DNA from: Deltaproteobacteria bacterium
GTDB lineage: Bacteria > Myxococcota > JACPTQ01
Direction of reading: 5' to 3'
Assembly: GCA_016192705.1 (NCBI GenBank)
Contig: JACPTQ010000040.1
Coordinates: 54,936 to 116,547, forward strand
DNA: 61,612 bases
Below are positions 23,032 to 32,163 of this stretch, one piece after another (the first letter of the stretch is position 1; each line of letters begins with the position of its first letter). The position numbers and the translations under genes were made by a program. The notes under the pieces were generated by a model. It ran no database searches, had not been told where the DNA came from, and worked only from the letters and a program-made list of their open reading frames with translations.

Positions 23032-24063
23032 ATGGGGCTCTTCGGTCGAAAAACAAACGGGACGCTCCTGTTCGCTCAAACGGAAGACCACTGGAAGATA
23101 GCGCTCTGGCGATTTCAGGGCGCGGGCCGTCGCCAACACCCCGTCCTCCTATGCCACGGCCTTGGCGCCAACCGGTTCAACCTCGACGCTCCCGGCGAAA
23201 ACAGCGTCGCCCGGTATTTGCAGCGCGAAGGGTTTGATTGCTGGGTGATCGAACTTCGCGGCGCTGGAAAATCGCGCCACGCAAAACCGATTTGGAGCCG
23301 CCGGCGTTGGCGCGCGGAGCGGCACTGGTCGCTCGACGACTATCTCCACCATGATTTACCGGCCGCGATAAAGAAAATACTCGCTGAAACCGGAAGCCGA
23401 TCAGTTCATTGGATCGGCCACAGCATGGGCGGCATGCTCGCGTACGCGTTCCTTTCGCGGTACGACCCACGACCCGTGCGAAGCGCCGTGACGATCGGAT
23501 CACCCTGTCAAGTGAACGGCCAAGAGCGGCTGTTTCGCACGCTTTCACACCTCGCACCCTTCATTCGCCATATGCCAAAACTTCCGCAGCGGTTCTTCGT
23601 CAAGGCGCTCTCGCCGCTCGCCTCGCGCACACCAGAATTTTTCGCCGACTATTTTTTCACGCCCGGCTCGATCGACCCTGCGCTACTCCAGAAGATGGCG
23701 TGCCTTGCCCTTTCTGACCTCTCACCTAAACTTGCAGCCGAGTTTCTTTACTGGTATCGAACCGGCGCGTACACCGATCTCTACGGCATGACCGATTTCA
23801 GCGCGCTTCTGCACCGAATTCATGTTCCGATGCTGCTCGTCGCCGGCAACCGCGATCGGCTCGCGCCGCTCTCCGACCTCAAAACAATTCTTGATTCACT
23901 CGGCACGGACGACAAAGAAATTCTCGTGTTGTCACGCGAAAACGGGTTTGCTCACGACTACGGTCACATCGACCCCGTTCTCGGCCGCGACGCGCCGCGC
24001 GAAGTTTTTCCACACATCCGCGATTGGATTTCCAAACACGACACAGATAGTATGTCACCATGA
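23032..24063 (+). CDS. Alpha/beta hydrolase
   Basis: A 343-residue serine hydrolase of the alpha/beta fold. It has the oxyanion-hole region LLCHGLGANR (about residues 39-48), the nucleophile elbow GHSMGG with Ser131, an acid in AGNRDRLAPL, and the catalytic His in YGHIDPV near the C-terminus. The segment between strands 6 and 7 forms a helical lid. No signal peptide is visible, so it is probably cytosolic. Substrate is unknown; lipase/esterase and polyester-type roles are both possible. It overlaps the next gene by four bases (ATGA), so the two are likely cotranscribed. Confidence 0.88.
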   Translation: MGLFGRKTNGTLLFAQTEDHWKIALWRFQGAGRRQHPVLLCHGLGANRFNLDAPGENSVARYLQREGFDCWVIELRGAGKSRHAKPIWSRRRWRAERHWSLDDYLHHDLPAAIKKILAETGSRSVHWIGHSMGGMLAYAFLSRYDPRPVRSAVTIGSPCQVNGQERLFRTLSHLAPFIRHMPKLPQRFFVKALSPLASRTPEFFADYFFTPGSIDPALLQKMACLALSDLSPKLAAEFLYWYRTGAYTDLYGMTDFSALLHRIHVPMLLVAGNRDRLAPLSDLKTILDSLGTDDKEILVLSRENGFAHDYGHIDPVLGRDAPREVFPHIRDWISKHDTDSMSP

Positions 24064-24755
24064 ATCATTCTGTTCGATTGTTCTCCATGCTCGCGATCGT
24101 TTTCCTGGCCGCGCCGGCCTTAGCCAAGTCACGTGTTCAAATCATCGAGCCTGGAGAATACCACGGCGACGAGGTCGCAACGCGTACCGGAGACCGGTGG
24201 ATGGCGCTCGAACGAACCGGGAACCGCGCCCGTTGGCGCGAGACGTCGGTGGTCGTCACCAAAGTTCACCACCAATTTGTCGATGCCGATAACCCGACAA
24301 TCAAATCCGGAAAACGCGTCTCGACCGCGCTCCCCGCCGAGCCCGCGTTGCTCATACGCGGGCTAACGCGACTCAACGTGGTCGAGCCGGGTCTCGTGCA
24401 TGGTCCATTAGCGCTGAAGATCGGCGACCAACACGCCTTAAGCAACGGGACTGTTCTGGAAGTGATTCGCCAGCAACCGCGCCATCGCAAGCGAAATATC
24501 GACGCGACGCCGTACCTCATCCGTATGCGACGAGGGGCGAAGCAACAAGTCATTTATGAAGGCCCGCCCGACAGCGAAACGATGGTTCTCCCGTCCGTGC
24601 TGGTTATGGGCGACATCGACGGCGACGGGAACCCCGACTTGGTCCTGAAGATACCGTCATACAATCAGGAGACGATCACGCTGTTCTTATCGTCGCGGGC
24701 GCGAGGTCACCAATTGGTTCGACCCGTCGCTTCGCACGTCCGAACGGGTTGCTGA
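24060..24755 (+). CDS. Secreted protein with FG-GAP-like calcium loop
   Basis: This 231-residue protein begins with a signal peptide (hydrophobic to about residue 22, ending PALA). I do not recognise the central region. Near the C-terminus GDIDGDGNPDLVLKI matches the Asp-rich calcium-binding loop of FG-GAP/VCBS-type repeats, so a metal-stabilised extracellular fold is likely. It overlaps the upstream hydrolase by four bases; a shared role in envelope lipid or polymer handling is possible but unproven. Confidence 0.75.
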   Translation: MNHSVRLFSMLAIVFLAAPALAKSRVQIIEPGEYHGDEVATRTGDRWMALERTGNRARWRETSVVVTKVHHQFVDADNPTIKSGKRVSTALPAEPALLIRGLTRLNVVEPGLVHGPLALKIGDQHALSNGTVLEVIRQQPRHRKRNIDATPYLIRMRRGAKQQVIYEGPPDSETMVLPSVLVMGDIDGDGNPDLVLKIPSYNQETITLFLSSRARGHQLVRPVASHVRTGC

Positions 24756-24828
24756 AATGAACGCCAAGGTTTTTTCGACCTGGGATCCTTGACGGATTCG
24801 CGTCGCCTTGACAAGCTGCGGGCGCGTT

Positions 24829-24901
24829 GCTGGCGTAGCTCAGTTGGTAGAGCAGCTGATTTGTAATCATCAGGTCGTCGGTTCAACTCCGACCGCCAGC
24901 T
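24829..24901 (+). tRNA. tRNA-Thr (TGT anticodon)
   Basis: The acceptor stem GCTGGCG pairs with CGCCAGC, with T as discriminator. The anticodon loop TTTGTAA gives anticodon TGT, and the flanking stems closely match other bacterial tRNA-Thr(UGU). It lies alone on the plus strand. Repeat copy I begins directly after it. Confidence 0.95.
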
Positions 24902-24984
24902 ATTTTTTTCGCAATCAGCCGAAGACCCAGTGGGTCTTTGGCGCGAAAAAAATGGGTGAGCCTGACGGAACGGAAGGCGAACCC
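24902..24984. repeat. Double-hairpin repeat, copy I
   Basis: It starts with ATTTTTTTCGC at the base after the tRNA-Thr discriminator. The core is AAGACCCA-G-TGGGTCTT, the right arm GCGCGAAAAAAAT, and then GGGTGAGCC and GGCGAACCC close the second hairpin. The orientation relative to its tRNA is the same as copies E and H relative to theirs. Confidence 0.85.
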
Positions 24985-25011
24985 CACAAACGTCGCATCA
25001 CGAAGAATCTT

Positions 25012-25054
25012 CGCGGCCTTCTTAAAGCGCAACCCAGTGGGTTGCCCGTGCCGA
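25012..25054. repeat. Partial double-hairpin repeat, copy J
   Basis: Only the inner part is kept: the palindrome GCAACCCA-G-TGGGTTGC (25028-25044) with flanks resembling copy A (GCGGCCTTCTT on the left, CGTGCCGA on the right). The second hairpin is missing. Confidence 0.6.
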
Positions 25055-25193
25055 AAAAGCCCTGAGCAACATATAACCACATCTAACCCGATCTAAGTCG
25101 CATGTGACACTTGCAAAGCGTATTTCTTGTGTCTTCGGAGATCCGCGTTTTTGTCGGTCATCCGAACATCGTGCCAATAACCAGGAGGTAATC

Positions 25194-25691
25194 ATGAGAA
25201 TCAAAGACGTACGAAGAGTTCGCGCAAACGCCCTTCTCCTTTGGAGCGCGTTCGTTTTCTCGGGATGCGGAGGATCCGATTCATCGTCGAGCGGAGGGAA
25301 CGGCAATCCGCCACCCCAGCGCGGAGTCACAACCTGCGGAACGGTTAGCTGTCAGCTAGGCCAGTACTGCTGGGCACCGCAGGCTTCGATATGTCGGGAC
25401 GGATGTCTAACCGACCAAAACTGTGCCGCGAACCAGACGTGCAATACAGGCGCCGTCAACCCGACGTGCGTCAACGTCACGGCGAGTCCAACACCACCAA
25501 CACCCAGACCGGTGCCGACTGGATGCAAGGCAACGTGCCAAAAAGCTTTCGGGTGTGGAAAAATCACGGCGACAGTATACGCGGGTTGTAACGCTCAGTG
25601 CGATCGCGCGACGCCAACACAGAGTCAAATGGTGGCAGATTGTGGGAGCGTCGCCACCTGCGACAACATCTTGAGTTGTCTGGGCGGCTAG
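25194..25691 (+). CDS. Cys-rich lipoprotein, unknown function
   Basis: The ATG at 25194 follows AGGAGG and gives 165 residues. An arginine-rich start, a hydrophobic stretch and the lipobox FSGC (Cys25) mark it as a lipoprotein, followed by a Ser/Gly-rich spacer. The mature part contains about sixteen cysteines in two blocks separated by a Thr/Pro linker (ASPTPPTPRPVPT). The first block resembles small disulfide-rich extracellular modules. I do not recognise a family. It is followed by another lipoprotein gene on the same strand. Confidence 0.8.
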   Translation: MRIKDVRRVRANALLLWSAFVFSGCGGSDSSSSGGNGNPPPQRGVTTCGTVSCQLGQYCWAPQASICRDGCLTDQNCAANQTCNTGAVNPTCVNVTASPTPPTPRPVPTGCKATCQKAFGCGKITATVYAGCNAQCDRATPTQSQMVADCGSVATCDNILSCLGG

Positions 25692-25753
25692 ACACTTTCG
25701 ATGTGCACGGCTTCAGGAATTGGATGGTTAATCGAAAATCACTGGAGGAAACA

Positions 25754-26500
25754 ATGTTAAAAAGTGTAACAAGACATGTGGTCGCTATTTTCTTATTTGC
25801 CTCGCTCGTCACTGCGATTCCCGTTGGCTGCAAAAATGAGACGGGGAGCGCTTCGGGGGAAACGACCGGCTCTGGAAAACCGGCGCTGCAAAATTCACCG
25901 TCAGCGCGAAGCTCGTCGGGGACGCCGTGGACGCTCGACGCGGCTTCAATTCAAACGAAGCTCCAAGGTGCGTGGGTTCTGCGGCACGTCAGCTCACTCG
26001 GCGACGTGCAGGCGTGGGAAGTCAAGGGCGCGAAAGTGACAGTCTACGAGCCCAAGCGGACGACGGGGCCCAAGGAGCGGACATTGGATCTCGTCGTCGA
26101 ATCGCCTTGCACGCTCAAACTTTCGGAGACGCGGCCCGATGGGGCGACGGAGAGCGGCTTTTCGACGTTTGTGTTCCTGGGCAATGCGCTGCACTTGGGA
26201 CTCGGCGACGCTGGCGTCAAGCAGGGCAACTCAGTCGTCGCATGTGGCGGCGGTGGCGTTTTCGTCCTTACCGGGGGCAAATGCACCGTTCATAAGGCAA
26301 TGTTCGGCCGCTGGGGCTCCGAGCCGGCAACTTGCAACCTTCGGGGCGACGTCTTCAAAGGCGAAGCGAAGTACAGAAGCACGAGCGAAATCAAGGCGAC
26401 AGGTGACGTCTACGTGAGTGATCAGCTGAAGTCGAATCCCGCGACGCGCGCCGCGAGCTTCGCTGAGGCTAAATCGAGCGCCGATGCGCTTGCGAAGTAG
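25754..26500 (+). CDS. Lipoprotein, unknown function
   Basis: The ATG at 25754 follows GGAGGAAA. The 248-residue product has a signal peptide with lipobox IPVGC (Cys26) and a low-complexity Ser/Gly spacer to about residue 55. A globular region begins PWTLDAASIQTKLQGAWVLRH, whose QGAW opening is reminiscent of lipocalin-like lipoproteins, though the match is too weak to name the family. The C-terminal tail is Ala/Ser-rich. It is probably cotranscribed with the Cys-rich lipoprotein upstream. Confidence 0.78.
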   Translation: MLKSVTRHVVAIFLFASLVTAIPVGCKNETGSASGETTGSGKPALQNSPSARSSSGTPWTLDAASIQTKLQGAWVLRHVSSLGDVQAWEVKGAKVTVYEPKRTTGPKERTLDLVVESPCTLKLSETRPDGATESGFSTFVFLGNALHLGLGDAGVKQGNSVVACGGGGVFVLTGGKCTVHKAMFGRWGSEPATCNLRGDVFKGEAKYRSTSEIKATGDVYVSDQLKSNPATRAASFAEAKSSADALAK

Positions 26501-26561
26501 ATCGCCCAACCGCCGCTAACATTTCTTGTAAATGGTGGCGCGCTGCGGTACCCATCGCGCC

Positions 26562-27866
26562 GTGAATCGTCGGTATGTCTCTTTATCTGCTGTCGCACCG
26601 ATCTATTTTTTTGTCTCGCTTGAACCTCGCGCGGCGACACAGTTGACGTTTGGAGTCTTGCCCCTTCAACCTGGGAGCCCACATGCGCGCGCGGCAGCGT
26701 CAGCGTTTTCGTCGCGCCTCGAGCTCTTGCTTCGTCAACGAAAGATGTCGGTCGTGCCGGCGCGCAAGCTGACGGGCGAGATGACGAGACTTGGAATCGC
26801 AGCGAATCAGCGCCCGACGCTCGACCAACTCGTGTCTGTTGGACGTGCGGTCGGCGCCGATCGCGTTCTGCATGGCGACCTCCGCCTTGAACCGATGGTC
26901 TACGCGAAGGGCGATGTCTGGGAGATTGAGGTCGAGCAAATCGACGTCACGAGCGGAAAGCTACGCGGGAATTTCAAGCGCGTGACCGCCTTCGGAAGCG
27001 CGCACGGCGCGGAGATCATGCCGAGCTTCGTTGATCGTATCCTCGCATACGACCCAGCCGCAGCGCCGCTCGCGATGTCGAATCCAACCCCCCTGCGTGC
27101 GCCCGACGACGCGCCCAAAGAAACAGGCATGGCGTACGTCCCCGCGGGAGAATTCATCATGGGCTCGGACCGCGGTGAAGTCGACGAAGAGCCGCGCCAC
27201 GCCGTTTACACCGACGCCTATTTCATCGACATCCACGAAACGACAAACGCCGAGTACGATCGCTGCGTCGCCGCGAAGAAATGCAAACGCTCGACCGCGC
27301 GCAGTCGAAAGAAAATGGACGCGCCCAACCAACCCGTCGCGGGGGTCGGTTTTCAAGACGCGGCCAATTACTGCGCCTTCGCCGGGAAACGCCTTCTCAC
27401 CGAGGCCGAGTGGGAGAAGGCGGCGCGCGGCACCGACGAACGTGCGTTCCCGTGGGGCAACGATTGGCGCGACGACCGCGCGAACATGGCGTGGGCGAAA
27501 GATGGCTTCACGCACACGGCGCCCGTCGGGAGTTTCGCGGGCAGCGTCAGCCCCTACGGCGCGCACAACATGGCCGGCAACATGTGGGAGTGGACCGCTG
27601 ACCTTTACGACGCGGAGTATTACCGCAAAGCGCCGCGACGAAATCCAAAGGGGCCGAACGGACCAGCAACCGCGGGCAGTCGCCGCGTCATGCGCGGGGG
27701 ATCGTGGATGTACAACCTTCCGTTTTTCCTCACGACGCACAACCGAAGCCCTGGGCGACCGCACATTCGCAAGATGTGGGTGGCATTCGCTGCGGCAAAG
27801 ATGCGTCGAGCACACCAACGCGTTAAAACTTGTGCCGTCGGTGCCGACGTGCGACTCTTGAACTGA
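26562..27866 (+). CDS. FGE/SUMF1-domain protein with N-terminal secretion signal, probable frameshift at C-terminus
   Basis: I prefer the GTG at 26562 because it gives a compact signal peptide ending near RAA; an ATG at 26532 is also in frame. The first ~130 mature residues look like an outer-membrane-assembly type domain (VLPLQPGSPHARAAASAF, GRAVGADRVLHGDL). From about residue 180 the formylglycine-generating-enzyme-like fold is clear: FIMGSDRGEVDEEPRH, FIDIHETTN, GVGFQDAANYC, RLLTEAEWEKAARG, FPWGN, HNMAGNMWEWTAD and RVMRGGSW. The expected end (GIRCGKDASSTPTR) lies in another frame, stopping at 27825. Such proteins often bind ligands rather than act as enzymes. Confidence 0.85.
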   Translation: MNRRYVSLSAVAPIYFFVSLEPRAATQLTFGVLPLQPGSPHARAAASAFSSRLELLLRQRKMSVVPARKLTGEMTRLGIAANQRPTLDQLVSVGRAVGADRVLHGDLRLEPMVYAKGDVWEIEVEQIDVTSGKLRGNFKRVTAFGSAHGAEIMPSFVDRILAYDPAAAPLAMSNPTPLRAPDDAPKETGMAYVPAGEFIMGSDRGEVDEEPRHAVYTDAYFIDIHETTNAEYDRCVAAKKCKRSTARSRKKMDAPNQPVAGVGFQDAANYCAFAGKRLLTEAEWEKAARGTDERAFPWGNDWRDDRANMAWAKDGFTHTAPVGSFAGSVSPYGAHNMAGNMWEWTADLYDAEYYRKAPRRNPKGPNGPATAGSRRVMRGGSWMYNLPFFLTTHNRSPGRPHIRKMWVAFAAAKMRRAHQRVKTCAVGADVRLLN

Positions 27867-28667
27867 ATGGTCCGATCGGCCCCATGGCATACGAAAACGG
27901 TAAAGGCGTTCATCCGCTTGACGACCCTCGCTTCAATCTGTGCGGTCGCATGCGGACGAAACTCGCGCGGCGCAGGCGCTCCGCCCGATAACATCATGAC
28001 CGGTTCTGGCTGGGTGACGTTGACAACATCCGCCGGACTCTCGTTTTCCGCGGCCTCACGCGATTCAGTCGGCCCCGGAAAAGGAGTTGCGATTTACATT
28101 CACGGAAAGGAGATTGAGGACTTGGGTTACGAAGCCGCGGCCGATGGGGGGTATGACGTCGTTGCGTTCGTCGATGCGCTCGCGGACGCCGGCTATGCGG
28201 CGCTCGGGCCGCTTCGCCCGGGTGGCCGCTCGATTCCTGAATACGACGCGATCCACGAACGCTCCATTCGCCACATGACAACCGACCGCAACGCGAGCGT
28301 CTCGCGCCTCTTCGTCATCGGCTTCTCAAAGGGCGGCCTTCTCAATTTGCGAATCGCCGTTGACGCTGGACTGAGCCCCGCGGCGTTCATCTTCATGTCG
28401 CCAGCGCCCTTCACCGGCGCCGACTCGTGGTCGAACACGGCGACCGATCCAAACTTGCAGCGCATCATAGCGCCCGTCCACGTGACGCTCGGGGCCAACG
28501 AGCCGAACGCGGAAATCGTGACGAACGTGAACAAGTTCATCAGCGATTTGCAGCGGCTTGGAAAAACGGTGACGTCAAAAACGGACTACCCGGGCGACCA
28601 CCAGTGGTTCCACAAGGTGCGGTCCGAGTATTGGCCCGACATCGTCAACTTCATGGCCTCGCACTGA
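27867..28667 (+). CDS. Alpha/beta hydrolase-like lipoprotein
   Basis: A 266-residue protein with a signal peptide and lipobox AVAC (Cys29, possibly Cys25). The fold shows AIYIHGKEIED near the oxyanion hole, the nucleophile elbow GFSKGG, and DHQWF near the C-terminus with a plausible catalytic His. A Lys replaces the usual variable residue after Ser in the elbow, which is tolerated. It starts directly after the stop of the FGE-like gene. Substrate is unknown. Confidence 0.78.
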   Translation: MVRSAPWHTKTVKAFIRLTTLASICAVACGRNSRGAGAPPDNIMTGSGWVTLTTSAGLSFSAASRDSVGPGKGVAIYIHGKEIEDLGYEAAADGGYDVVAFVDALADAGYAALGPLRPGGRSIPEYDAIHERSIRHMTTDRNASVSRLFVIGFSKGGLLNLRIAVDAGLSPAAFIFMSPAPFTGADSWSNTATDPNLQRIIAPVHVTLGANEPNAEIVTNVNKFISDLQRLGKTVTSKTDYPGDHQWFHKVRSEYWPDIVNFMASH

Positions 28668-28687
28668 GGCGAACGCTTCACGACAAA

Positions 28688-30244
28688 CTACGGTGTCGGC
28701 GGCCGCACGCGCTCCATGACGCGCTCCGCGGCGCTGACCGTGACTTCGCCGGTTGTCGGCCCATAGAGCGTGCCTTGCGCCTCGTATTCTCCGCGCTCAT
28801 ATTCGGTGCGCGTCGTGATGTAGCCGAGATGCTCGTTCGCAAGGCCGACCACAAACGCGCGATCGAACCCCTTCGTGAGCGCCCATTTTTTTAGTTCGAG
28901 CCCAATCTCCGTGATCGGCTCTCCCGGGATCGACGCGAGAACCGTCTTGTCGAGCCGCACAGCTTTGAACGGCGCCGTCGACGCGAGCCAATCGGGCGTG
29001 AGCTGAATGGTGAACGAAAACCCAGGAATGAGATGACAGATGTCGGTCGTCGCGCCTGGAATCGGGAAGCAGCCCGTGTTGAATCGAGGCGCCGGGAGCG
29101 TGACGTCTTCAAACGCCCCCGCGATTTCGATCTCGCGTCGCGTCGCGACCGACGGCCACGCCTCGACGTATCGCCGCGCGAGAAGCGTCCCCGCAGCGAA
29201 CCCGCCCACGGGCGACACGTCCCCTTCCGCGCCGTTCGTGAAAATAGCCACGACACCGCCGTCGACATCGCGCTCAATGACGCGCTCGGTCACGCCCATC
29301 ACATCCCCCGAAAACTGCATGTTGCTTGCGCCGAGGACCGTTCCGTGAACCGCGAAGTTGAGGACCGCGGCAATCGGCGCGCCGCTCGTCGCGTGCACGA
29401 TTTTAATGACGCCGAGTTCCGGGTCGAAAATTCCCGGGCGCCCACTTCGATTCTGAGACGCGCCCAATTCGCGCACGGCGGCGAAACCAAGCGCGGCCGG
29501 CTGAAGCGCCCCGTGAGCGTCGGTCAGAACGCGCTTGGCCGTTGCGAGCGCGACGTCGTACGCACGTTGACTGAAACAGTCGGCCGCAACAAGCTGCCAC
29601 AACTTCTTTTTCGAGAGCGCCCCCGGTCCAGAGTGGGTGTGGGTTGCGGCGACGATCAAATTCTCAGCCGGTATTCCCAGCGACGCGGCGAGCGGCAAGA
29701 GGTCGTCGTGAAGTTCACGCGTCACGCCAATCGCATCGAGCTTGACCAGTGCGAATTTTGTCGCGCCGTTCGACAGCACGACCGCTTTGGCCATGATCGG
29801 ATCGCGCGTCCCGGTGTTCCGAGCGAAAAGCGTCGCCGCGTTGGTCGGGTCGGGATCGACACACGGGCCGCCGAGCGCAACGAGGTGAAGCGGAATTGTG
29901 ACCGCGTCGATCACGCGTCGCGGCGCGGCCCCAAAACCGGCGAGCGGCGAGCCCGCGTACGGCACAAGCTCGATCGCCGCGGCGCCCGCGTGGAGCGCAA
30001 GCCCGAGCCCAGCGTCGACGGGCCCCGCGTCGACCGGCCCCGCATCGACGGCCGCCCCCGCATCCAGCGGCAATGGCGCGGGCAGATCCACAGCCGCATC
30101 GACGACGGGTGCGTCCGCGGGCGGCGTCCATCCACCGGCGTCCGCATGGCCCTGCGCGCTGAACATCATCGGCGCGTCGTCGCAACTTGCAGCGGAAATG
30201 GCCGACAGGAAGAGGACACGAGGCAAGTGATGTCGTCGACGCAC
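28688..30244 (-). CDS. Neutral/alkaline ceramidase-like lipoprotein
   Basis: The GTG at 30244 lies seven bases after GGAGG and starts a lipoprotein signal (ISAASC, Cys21), giving 518 residues. A linker of DAG-type repeats (DAGPVDAGPVDAG) precedes a domain that matches neutral ceramidase: the zinc-site signature AATHTHSGPG, NFAVHGTVLGASNMQFSGDVMG and FTNGAEGDVSP. Neutral ceramidases split ceramide into sphingosine and fatty acid. Anchored outside the cell, it could act on host or environmental sphingolipids or on the cell's own. The C-terminal part is shorter than in animal enzymes. Confidence 0.85.
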   Translation of the reverse strand: MRRRHHLPRVLFLSAISAASCDDAPMMFSAQGHADAGGWTPPADAPVVDAAVDLPAPLPLDAGAAVDAGPVDAGPVDAGLGLALHAGAAAIELVPYAGSPLAGFGAAPRRVIDAVTIPLHLVALGGPCVDPDPTNAATLFARNTGTRDPIMAKAVVLSNGATKFALVKLDAIGVTRELHDDLLPLAASLGIPAENLIVAATHTHSGPGALSKKKLWQLVAADCFSQRAYDVALATAKRVLTDAHGALQPAALGFAAVRELGASQNRSGRPGIFDPELGVIKIVHATSGAPIAAVLNFAVHGTVLGASNMQFSGDVMGVTERVIERDVDGGVVAIFTNGAEGDVSPVGGFAAGTLLARRYVEAWPSVATRREIEIAGAFEDVTLPAPRFNTGCFPIPGATTDICHLIPGFSFTIQLTPDWLASTAPFKAVRLDKTVLASIPGEPITEIGLELKKWALTKGFDRAFVVGLANEHLGYITTRTEYERGEYEAQGTLYGPTTGEVTVSAAERVMERVRPPTP

Positions 30245-30376
30245 CGCAGTTCCTCCGTAACAAAAGTTCGGAATATTACCACATCGGTCCACGGCCAACC
30301 ATACGAGATTCCCCGATTCCCAGAAAAAGAGACCGGATTTCAAGTCTGAGGCGCCAGGCAACCGTCGCGCGCGATG

Positions 30377-32017
30377 CTAGTTGCTAAACCCACGCACGAA
30401 AAAAGGCGCGACTTTTTGTGAATCACCGACCACCGACGCGTAAACGATTGAGCTCGCGTTCAGCGTGATGCGGCAACGCTCGTTCGTGTTCCATTTGTAC
30501 GACTGACATTTGTACGTGCTCGAGATCGACGGCGCCCTTCCCACGCGAATGTAAAGGTCGGCGTCCCCGGCTGGCGTCGCGAAGTCCGGCGTGAGCTCAA
30601 AGACATACGTTCCGGGGGCGAGGCTTTCCGTCGTGTAGTCGATGCGCTGGCTCTTCCCGACCGAATCCGACTTCGCGAGCCCCTTCCATTTGATGACCGG
30701 GCGATTGACCGGCGAGAAAACGTTGTCCGTTTCGCCGATGACGAGCGGCACCTGAACCCCCGCAATGTCCGCGAGGAACTGCCCGTAGTGGCGCGGATTC
30801 GCGTCGTCGGCGAGCGCCCGCAAAATCGCCATCGTCCCTTGCGCCATGTCTTGGAAATACGCAGGCATCGCGTTCATGATGACGTCGGCGTTTTTCGTTC
30901 CCGTCGGGTCGCGCGCGGGGTCAAGCGCTTTCCGAACGTTGAACATGGCGTCGTTGTCGTACGCAAACGTGTCGCACCCGTTCATGAAGAAGACTTGGTA
31001 CTTGCCCGGAAACCAGCGCCCTTTCTGCGTGAGCGCCGCGATGTTCGAGCCAAGCCCCGCGTGGCCGCTGTACGCAATGAGATCGGCGCCCGTTGAAACT
31101 TCGTTATAACGCTTATCGAAGGCCGCGCCCTCCGACTTAAGCTCATCGGTCAGGATTGCGACGACGCTGATGCGGCGTCCATTTGCGAGCTCCTTCGTGA
31201 ACACCACTTCGCGCGCCGAATCTCCGGGGTCGTCGGGCAAATTGGCCGGTGAGATCGTCGCACCCGGCAAATAAATCTTCATCTCGCGAAGAAATCGGTT
31301 GTACGCGGCGATTCCCGCGTCGTCGTTGGCGGTCGCGCCCTGTTCGTACTTGCCCCACACGGTGACGACGTTGAACTGGTTGTCTTCCCAAATGCGGTGG
31401 TACTCGGGAAACTTCGCGACGGTGTTTTCCGTGCTCACCACAGCCGACGCCGTCGTCGTCGTGACGTCCGCGGCGGCGAGCGTGCAGCCCGATGCTTTCG
31501 TGCGGTAGTGGTACCAGTAGTTCGCGACCTTGATCTGGTCTGGCTCGTAAGCATCATTACACGTTAAGGAGTAGCGCGCGTGAAAAGCCGTTTGACCCGG
31601 CAAATCGACGCGCTTCGGAAGCGTGATCGAATACGACGACGGCAAATTTGTTTTGCCCGGCCACACAACGGGAATCTTGACACGGAATGTCGCGCGCTTG
31701 AGACCACCCGCGAGCGCGTACGTTTTGACGTTGCTCACCGACGTGCGTCCCACGCGCGCAACGCCGCCAATCTCGTTGAAATGGCCGACGAGATAAAACG
31801 CTTGGCTCTTTGCGGCCGCGACCGACGACGCTCCAGAAGTCGTCACGAGCTCACCGTTGTATTCGAAGTTCATGAGCGTCGCGTTCGGGCTTGAGAGCGG
31901 CTCTTCCATGACGGCGGCGACCTCGGGCTCATCGCCTTCGACGCCACCACACGCGGCGCCAACGACGGCGAACGAGACAACGACCGAGACGCGCGTCTTG
32001 CGATGATTGGTTTTCAT
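30377..32017 (-). CDS. Lipoprotein with possible caspase-like fold and PPC domain
   Basis: The start at 32017 gives MKTNHRKTRV and a lipobox (GAAC, Cys23), 546 residues. The region around residues 280-360 has a hydrophobic strand ending in SGHAG (His319), then 28 residues later a second hydrophobic strand ending in NGC (Cys348). That is the His/Cys spacing of clan CD cysteine peptidases (caspase, gingipain, C11/C25 type). The last 90 residues resemble the pre-peptidase C-terminal (PPC) domain common on secreted peptidases (APGTYVFELTPDF, GDADLYIRVG). A secreted peptidase is my best reading, but the assignment rests on short motifs. Confidence 0.6.
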   Translation of the reverse strand: MKTNHRKTRVSVVVSFAVVGAACGGVEGDEPEVAAVMEEPLSSPNATLMNFEYNGELVTTSGASSVAAAKSQAFYLVGHFNEIGGVARVGRTSVSNVKTYALAGGLKRATFRVKIPVVWPGKTNLPSSYSITLPKRVDLPGQTAFHARYSLTCNDAYEPDQIKVANYWYHYRTKASGCTLAAADVTTTTASAVVSTENTVAKFPEYHRIWEDNQFNVVTVWGKYEQGATANDDAGIAAYNRFLREMKIYLPGATISPANLPDDPGDSAREVVFTKELANGRRISVVAILTDELKSEGAAFDKRYNEVSTGADLIAYSGHAGLGSNIAALTQKGRWFPGKYQVFFMNGCDTFAYDNDAMFNVRKALDPARDPTGTKNADVIMNAMPAYFQDMAQGTMAILRALADDANPRHYGQFLADIAGVQVPLVIGETDNVFSPVNRPVIKWKGLAKSDSVGKSQRIDYTTESLAPGTYVFELTPDFATPAGDADLYIRVGRAPSISSTYKCQSYKWNTNERCRITLNASSIVYASVVGDSQKVAPFFVRGFSN

Positions 32018-32100
32018 TTTTGCGATTCTCCGGGCCCCTGTTGAGCAACCGGGGTGCCAACCTGTCGGCCTTAATTCGTCAGCGGTTCCACGGACGTCCA

Positions 32101-32130
32101 GCGACGATGGGGTCACGAGACCCCAGTCGC
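32101..32130. terminator. Hairpin after the moaA operon
   Basis: GCGAC-GA-TGGGGTC, loop ACGA, GACCCCA-GTCGC: a 12-bp interrupted stem in the gap between the [4Fe-4S] gene and the next lipoprotein gene. There is no T-run, so it may work with Rho or only protect the mRNA end. Confidence 0.5.
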
Positions 32131-32163
32131 GCCTCCCCATCACGATAAAGAATCGAGCGTCCG

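Noticed and set aside
29033-30349. 438-codon plus-strand frame over the ceramidase-like gene
   Set aside because: It is antisense to a gene with clear family motifs, signal peptide and GGAGG start; composition is Arg-rich and unlike a folded protein.
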